Source: Manduca sexta
Lineage: Eukaryota > Arthropoda > Insecta > Lepidoptera > Sphingidae
Direction: 5' to 3'
DNA: 64,000 nt
NCBI RefSeq assembly: GCF_014839805.1
Contig: NC_051138.1
Location: 5,206,983-5,270,982, forward strand
Positions 60,402 through 64,000 of the stretch are shown here, piece by piece. Position numbers and translations under genes: made by a program. The notes beneath the pieces were generated by a model. The model had not been told where the DNA came from and searched no databases. It saw nothing but the letters and a program-made list of their open reading frames with translations. Each line of letters starts with the position of its first letter. Position 1 is the first letter of the stretch.

Positions 60402-62579
60402 GTGAGTCTACTGTATCATTAGCGATCTAGACATGGCCATAGCATTGAACTATCTAAACATGTCTATGTTTTGTATAGCTTCAAACTTCTGATGCTTCTG
60501 GTGGCCTAGTACATGGTTAGGTATGGATAGAACAATTATATTGCTTTAACTTGTTATCAAATAAGTGATATTTTAAAAACCATGTAATCATCGATTTATT
60601 GTAACAGAATATTATCGACATAAAGTCGGCTAACAGCTGTTTTTAATGAACGATCCCAATCCCAATCTTCAATCCGATTCCGAGAGTAAACCAATCAAAA
60701 AAAGTAATTTGTAAGCATGTCAAAAATACTTTGTTCTGATTAATCCATTTTTGCAATAAATGGAAAAAGCGTTTCGGATCGTTATTGAAAATGGCGGATT
60801 GACTGTCATCATCTAAATGTCAAATAACATAATTATTCTATTTCTAACACCATCAATGTCTGTTCATACAAATTTGAAATGATTTCAAACATAATCTGTA
60901 TAATTTATACAGATTACCAGTGATCAATTACATATGGGTAGGAATTGGTCACTTTTTACGCTTTTTGTTAAACACGTCTGTCCTAACTCACAACTAAGGT
61001 CATTGAATGAGATATTTGAGAATAATTATTAGCCTGTCAATGCTAAGGTGACTTAATTGACAGGATAAGATATAATCACACCAACAGCTTAGGTTAACCA
61101 GTGAGGCAATGAGTCTTTCTTTACCTTAATTTTATATAAACTTTAAAAATTACATTCGTGTCCGATATGACGTAGCGAAAAGTGTGTGCATTAGTTGTGC
61201 CACTGCCTAGCCCTTGTGAGGCAGAATAGGTAAGTTTGTGCGTAAAAATAAAAATAAACAATTGGAGTCATTATGACAGCGCTATTCCACATATTTCAAC
61301 TGACGTTAAAACCATGCAGTGTTGAAAATAATAAAGGAAACACACTTATATATTCCATTACCTATATTTCCTCGAGTCTCGCTCAACATATTAATGATCT
61401 CGAAATCCAATCAGCCATTTTACCTGGCGAGCGCAGTATCTAATCGACTTTACTGTTTTTATACACATTTCTTCGCTAAATGATACCTAAATAACGTATA
61501 CATCAAATAAAACTTTGCAAATCGCAACATAGTAAAAACCATAAATTTATGTTTTTATTGGGTAGTTGTAGTTGTAGTTTATTTATTTATTTAGTTTTTC
61601 CTTATTACTTTGCCGGATCTCTAAGTAATTAGCGCCGTTAAAGACTTCAATTGTACATTTTTATTATATTTAAATATAGCAATCTGTATTTCTGGTATTA
61701 ACGTCACATTAAACTGAAATTTGTTCGAAATTTGGTTTCAATATAAACGCATTTAACAATAATATATTTAATTTGGTCGCTAACCTTCACCCTTTTATGA
61801 TAACTCAAGACACGTAAATCAACAATCAAAGTTCAAGTTAACAAATTCGCGATACGTTCCGAAACTCCGTTTAGTGCACATTGAGTACATGTTGAGTACA
61901 TAGGTATTAGTTTTTTATTAGCATGCACTAACAAGGAACGAAGGTTAATGCAAACGTTCATTATAGCAAATAAAACAAAAAGTATTGCCTTAAAATATAA
62001 TCAGATGTCGAAGTAAATAACAATTGTAACCGGTTTGAAATTATTCAATTAGCGTATTCGATGAACGATCTCAATCGCTTTATTCGATCTTTCGTAAAAT
62101 TTGACCAATCATAACTAAGTTTAATAACATGATAACAGGTGGGTTAGTTTTATTGGTTTATTCTCCGGATCCGAACGATTATATAGTTTATAATCATCTT
62201 TTAAAAATCGCGGTAAGCCGTAGCTACGTCCGCATTTTATATTGGTGAATGCAATTATTTAAGGCGGTAGACCATATTAGTCGTACTCATTATACTCTCT
62301 AAACACTATATTTTATCGAAATGTCTTTGCCGCTCACATACATTTTTTGATCACATCTGATTGCCTGTCTTTTTGCCATAATATGAATTCTCGGAACTAT
62401 TAAGGTGGTTACCGATACGTTAAAGCTACTAAAGCTTATTCGATAACTATAATAATAAATCTTTATTTGGAATAATAATACAGATTTTTTTAAAAACACA
62501 ATGTTCGAAAATATCTGCATTAGTTGGGTAACTGTGTCGCAGATATTAACTGTTAATAATTAACTATGTCCTTATTTCT

Positions 62580-62745
62580 AATACTTAACAACGATGAAGC
62601 ACAGGGAAGGAGCCCATCGCCATATCTGCTATATTGCCATATACTGAATGGAAAACCCCAATATCACTTGACCGACCCGGGGATTGAACCCAAGACATGA
62701 CAGCACTACAGTCGTACCGTAAAACAATTACGCCATCGAGGCAGT
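62580..62745 (-). repeat. SINE-2, head-proximal part
   Basis: GACCCGGGGATTGAACCC (B box reversed) and ACGCCATCGAGGC (A box reversed) end a shortened body. It lies in intron 2 of gene B. Confidence 0.6.
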
Positions 62746-63578
62746 CTAATTATAATTAATAAAAATACGTATTTTTAACTACACGTTAATCCTTATATTC
62801 AGTGTATTCATTATTACATTTGCTATAATAGTATAATAATAGTACTTTAATTAACCGAAAAAATAATTAATTCTCGTATAATACGAATTATTCGAATGTC
62901 ATAAATACTTATCACAATGCATACTAGTGTATAACTTTGCACACATATTATTAAGAGTTAAATTGTAATCATTAAATAAGTGGTCCAACATCTTTAATTA
63001 ATAAATTTTAATAAAAATAAATTGACACAAAGTTAACGTCAATTTTATATGGTACATAATAACATTATTCATAATTAAAAGTTGTATGTTGGAAAAAAAG
63101 GTAATAAATTTACTCTCTGATTTTTTGACAACTAATGACAAATGTAGGACGTTCAAGGCGTTTTTTTTGTTTGTATATAAATAATTGACGATTAAAAAAG
63201 GTTTTATATTTGTACGTCAATTCGATGACGTCAATCAGCACTTTGAATTAGGAACTAATTAAAAAGTACAAAGTAGCATGGCAGATGTTACATAATTCCT
63301 AATAATAGTGTTTGCCTAGAAATATAACTATAATGTAAATGATAATTTTGACAATGCGTCAATAAATCTAAGTACATACTCGTTTTTATCTCTGCTAACA
63401 TTGTGCCTTAAATCATCCATAAACTCTAAATAATAACTCTCATCAAAAATCCCGATTTTATATATTTTTTTACCATATTTTATTTTTCTTTGTAGGGACA
63501 ATAAACGGTTAAATGTTAAGGAACATTAAAAAAATATCGTGTACTTTAATGTGAATATGACGTATGCGTGAGTTTATA

Positions 63579-63835
63579 ACATCATAACATAACATCACGC
63601 ATTTTATCCCCGAAGGGGTATGCAGAGGCGCAACTAGGGCACCCACTTTTCGCCAAGTATGTTCCGTCCCATGATGTGATAGGGGGCGAGCCTATCGCCA
63701 TATCGGGCACAAATTCCAGACTCCGGGCTGATACTGAGCAGAAAAACCCAAATATCACTTTGCCCGACCCGGGATTCGAACCCAGGACCTCAGAGCGCTA
63801 TTGTACCGGACATGCAATACAACTACGCCACCGAG
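63579..63835 (-). repeat. SINE-2, young copy with perfect 13-bp target duplication
   Basis: Read on the minus strand, TGGCGTAGTTG (A box) and GGGTTCGAATCC (B box) begin the element. The ...GGGGATAAAATGCGTGATG end leads into an ATGTTATGTTATGATGT tail. The direct repeat GCGTGAGTTTATA occurs at 63566-63578 and 63836-63848. The element interrupts an older dispersed repeat whose uninterrupted relative is at 55905-56190. Confidence 0.9.
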
Positions 63836-64000
63836 GCGTGAGTTTATATCTGACTCAAAGTGTGATATTGCCGCTGCGACGAATACTATTAGAATAGAAT
63901 AGTGGCATAATAGCGTGTAAAATAAAAATGACTTTTTATTGATATTTATTTAGTTCAACTTATACTTTGTATTTTACATCTACGGTTCGAATAACTTATT

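Larger units (their letters stand above)
60402..64000 (+). other. Gene B intron 2, partial
   Basis: Starts at the GTGAGT donor and has no recognisable third exon (expected to begin with the second strand and lead to the Q-loop). It holds two SINE-2 copies and repeat K. A TGACGTCA site is at 63226. Confidence 0.7.

Noticed and set aside
63765..63838. tRNA gene on the minus strand
   Set aside because: It has A and B boxes but is the head of a SINE with a body, tail and target duplication; the other SINE heads were treated the same way.

Overview
The window is A+T-rich nuclear DNA of an insect, most likely a moth or butterfly (Lepidoptera). The evidence is a set of short coding exons with GT/AG introns spread over tens of kilobases, several tRNA-derived SINE families, a fragment of an RTE-type LINE, MITE-like palindromes and many short dispersed repeats of kinds I associate with lepidopteran genomes. 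The order is inferred from these repeats and from protein similarity recalled from memory. No database search was possible.

The only clear genes are two ABC transporter subfamily G half-transporters in tandem on the + strand. Gene A (20381-40438) has eleven coding exons that splice in frame from just before Walker A to the stop. Together they encode about 582 residues: one nucleotide-binding domain followed by six membrane segments. Its first coding exon was not found. Gene B begins at an ATG at 44816, below a GC-rich promoter-like segment. It has a 115-nt first exon, a 15.35-kb first intron and a 118-nt Walker A exon (60284-60401), then runs off the right edge. The Walker A exon has the same length and the same phases in both genes, which points to an old tandem duplication. 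Each protein should need a partner half-transporter and is expected to export lipid-like or other hydrophobic substrates. That function comes from the family, not from this sequence.

Layout: 1-20380 holds no confirmed gene, only repeats plus one orphan FERM-domain exon on the minus strand (12641-12801) that runs into a SINE. 20381-40438 is gene A with repeat-laden introns, including an RTE fragment lying almost against a splice donor. 40439-44540 is the 3' region of gene A and the intergenic spacer. 44540-64000 is the promoter and 5' part of gene B. Its first intron contains a tandem array of two alternating monomer types (56530-57650) and a long palindrome (57693-58312).

I found no new defence or enzymatic system. 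The most interesting items are the higher-order tandem array that resembles the tail of a SINE, the FERM exon joined to a SINE, twin loop-less palindromes, and a SINE insertion with a perfect 13-bp target duplication next to a related copy that lacks it.
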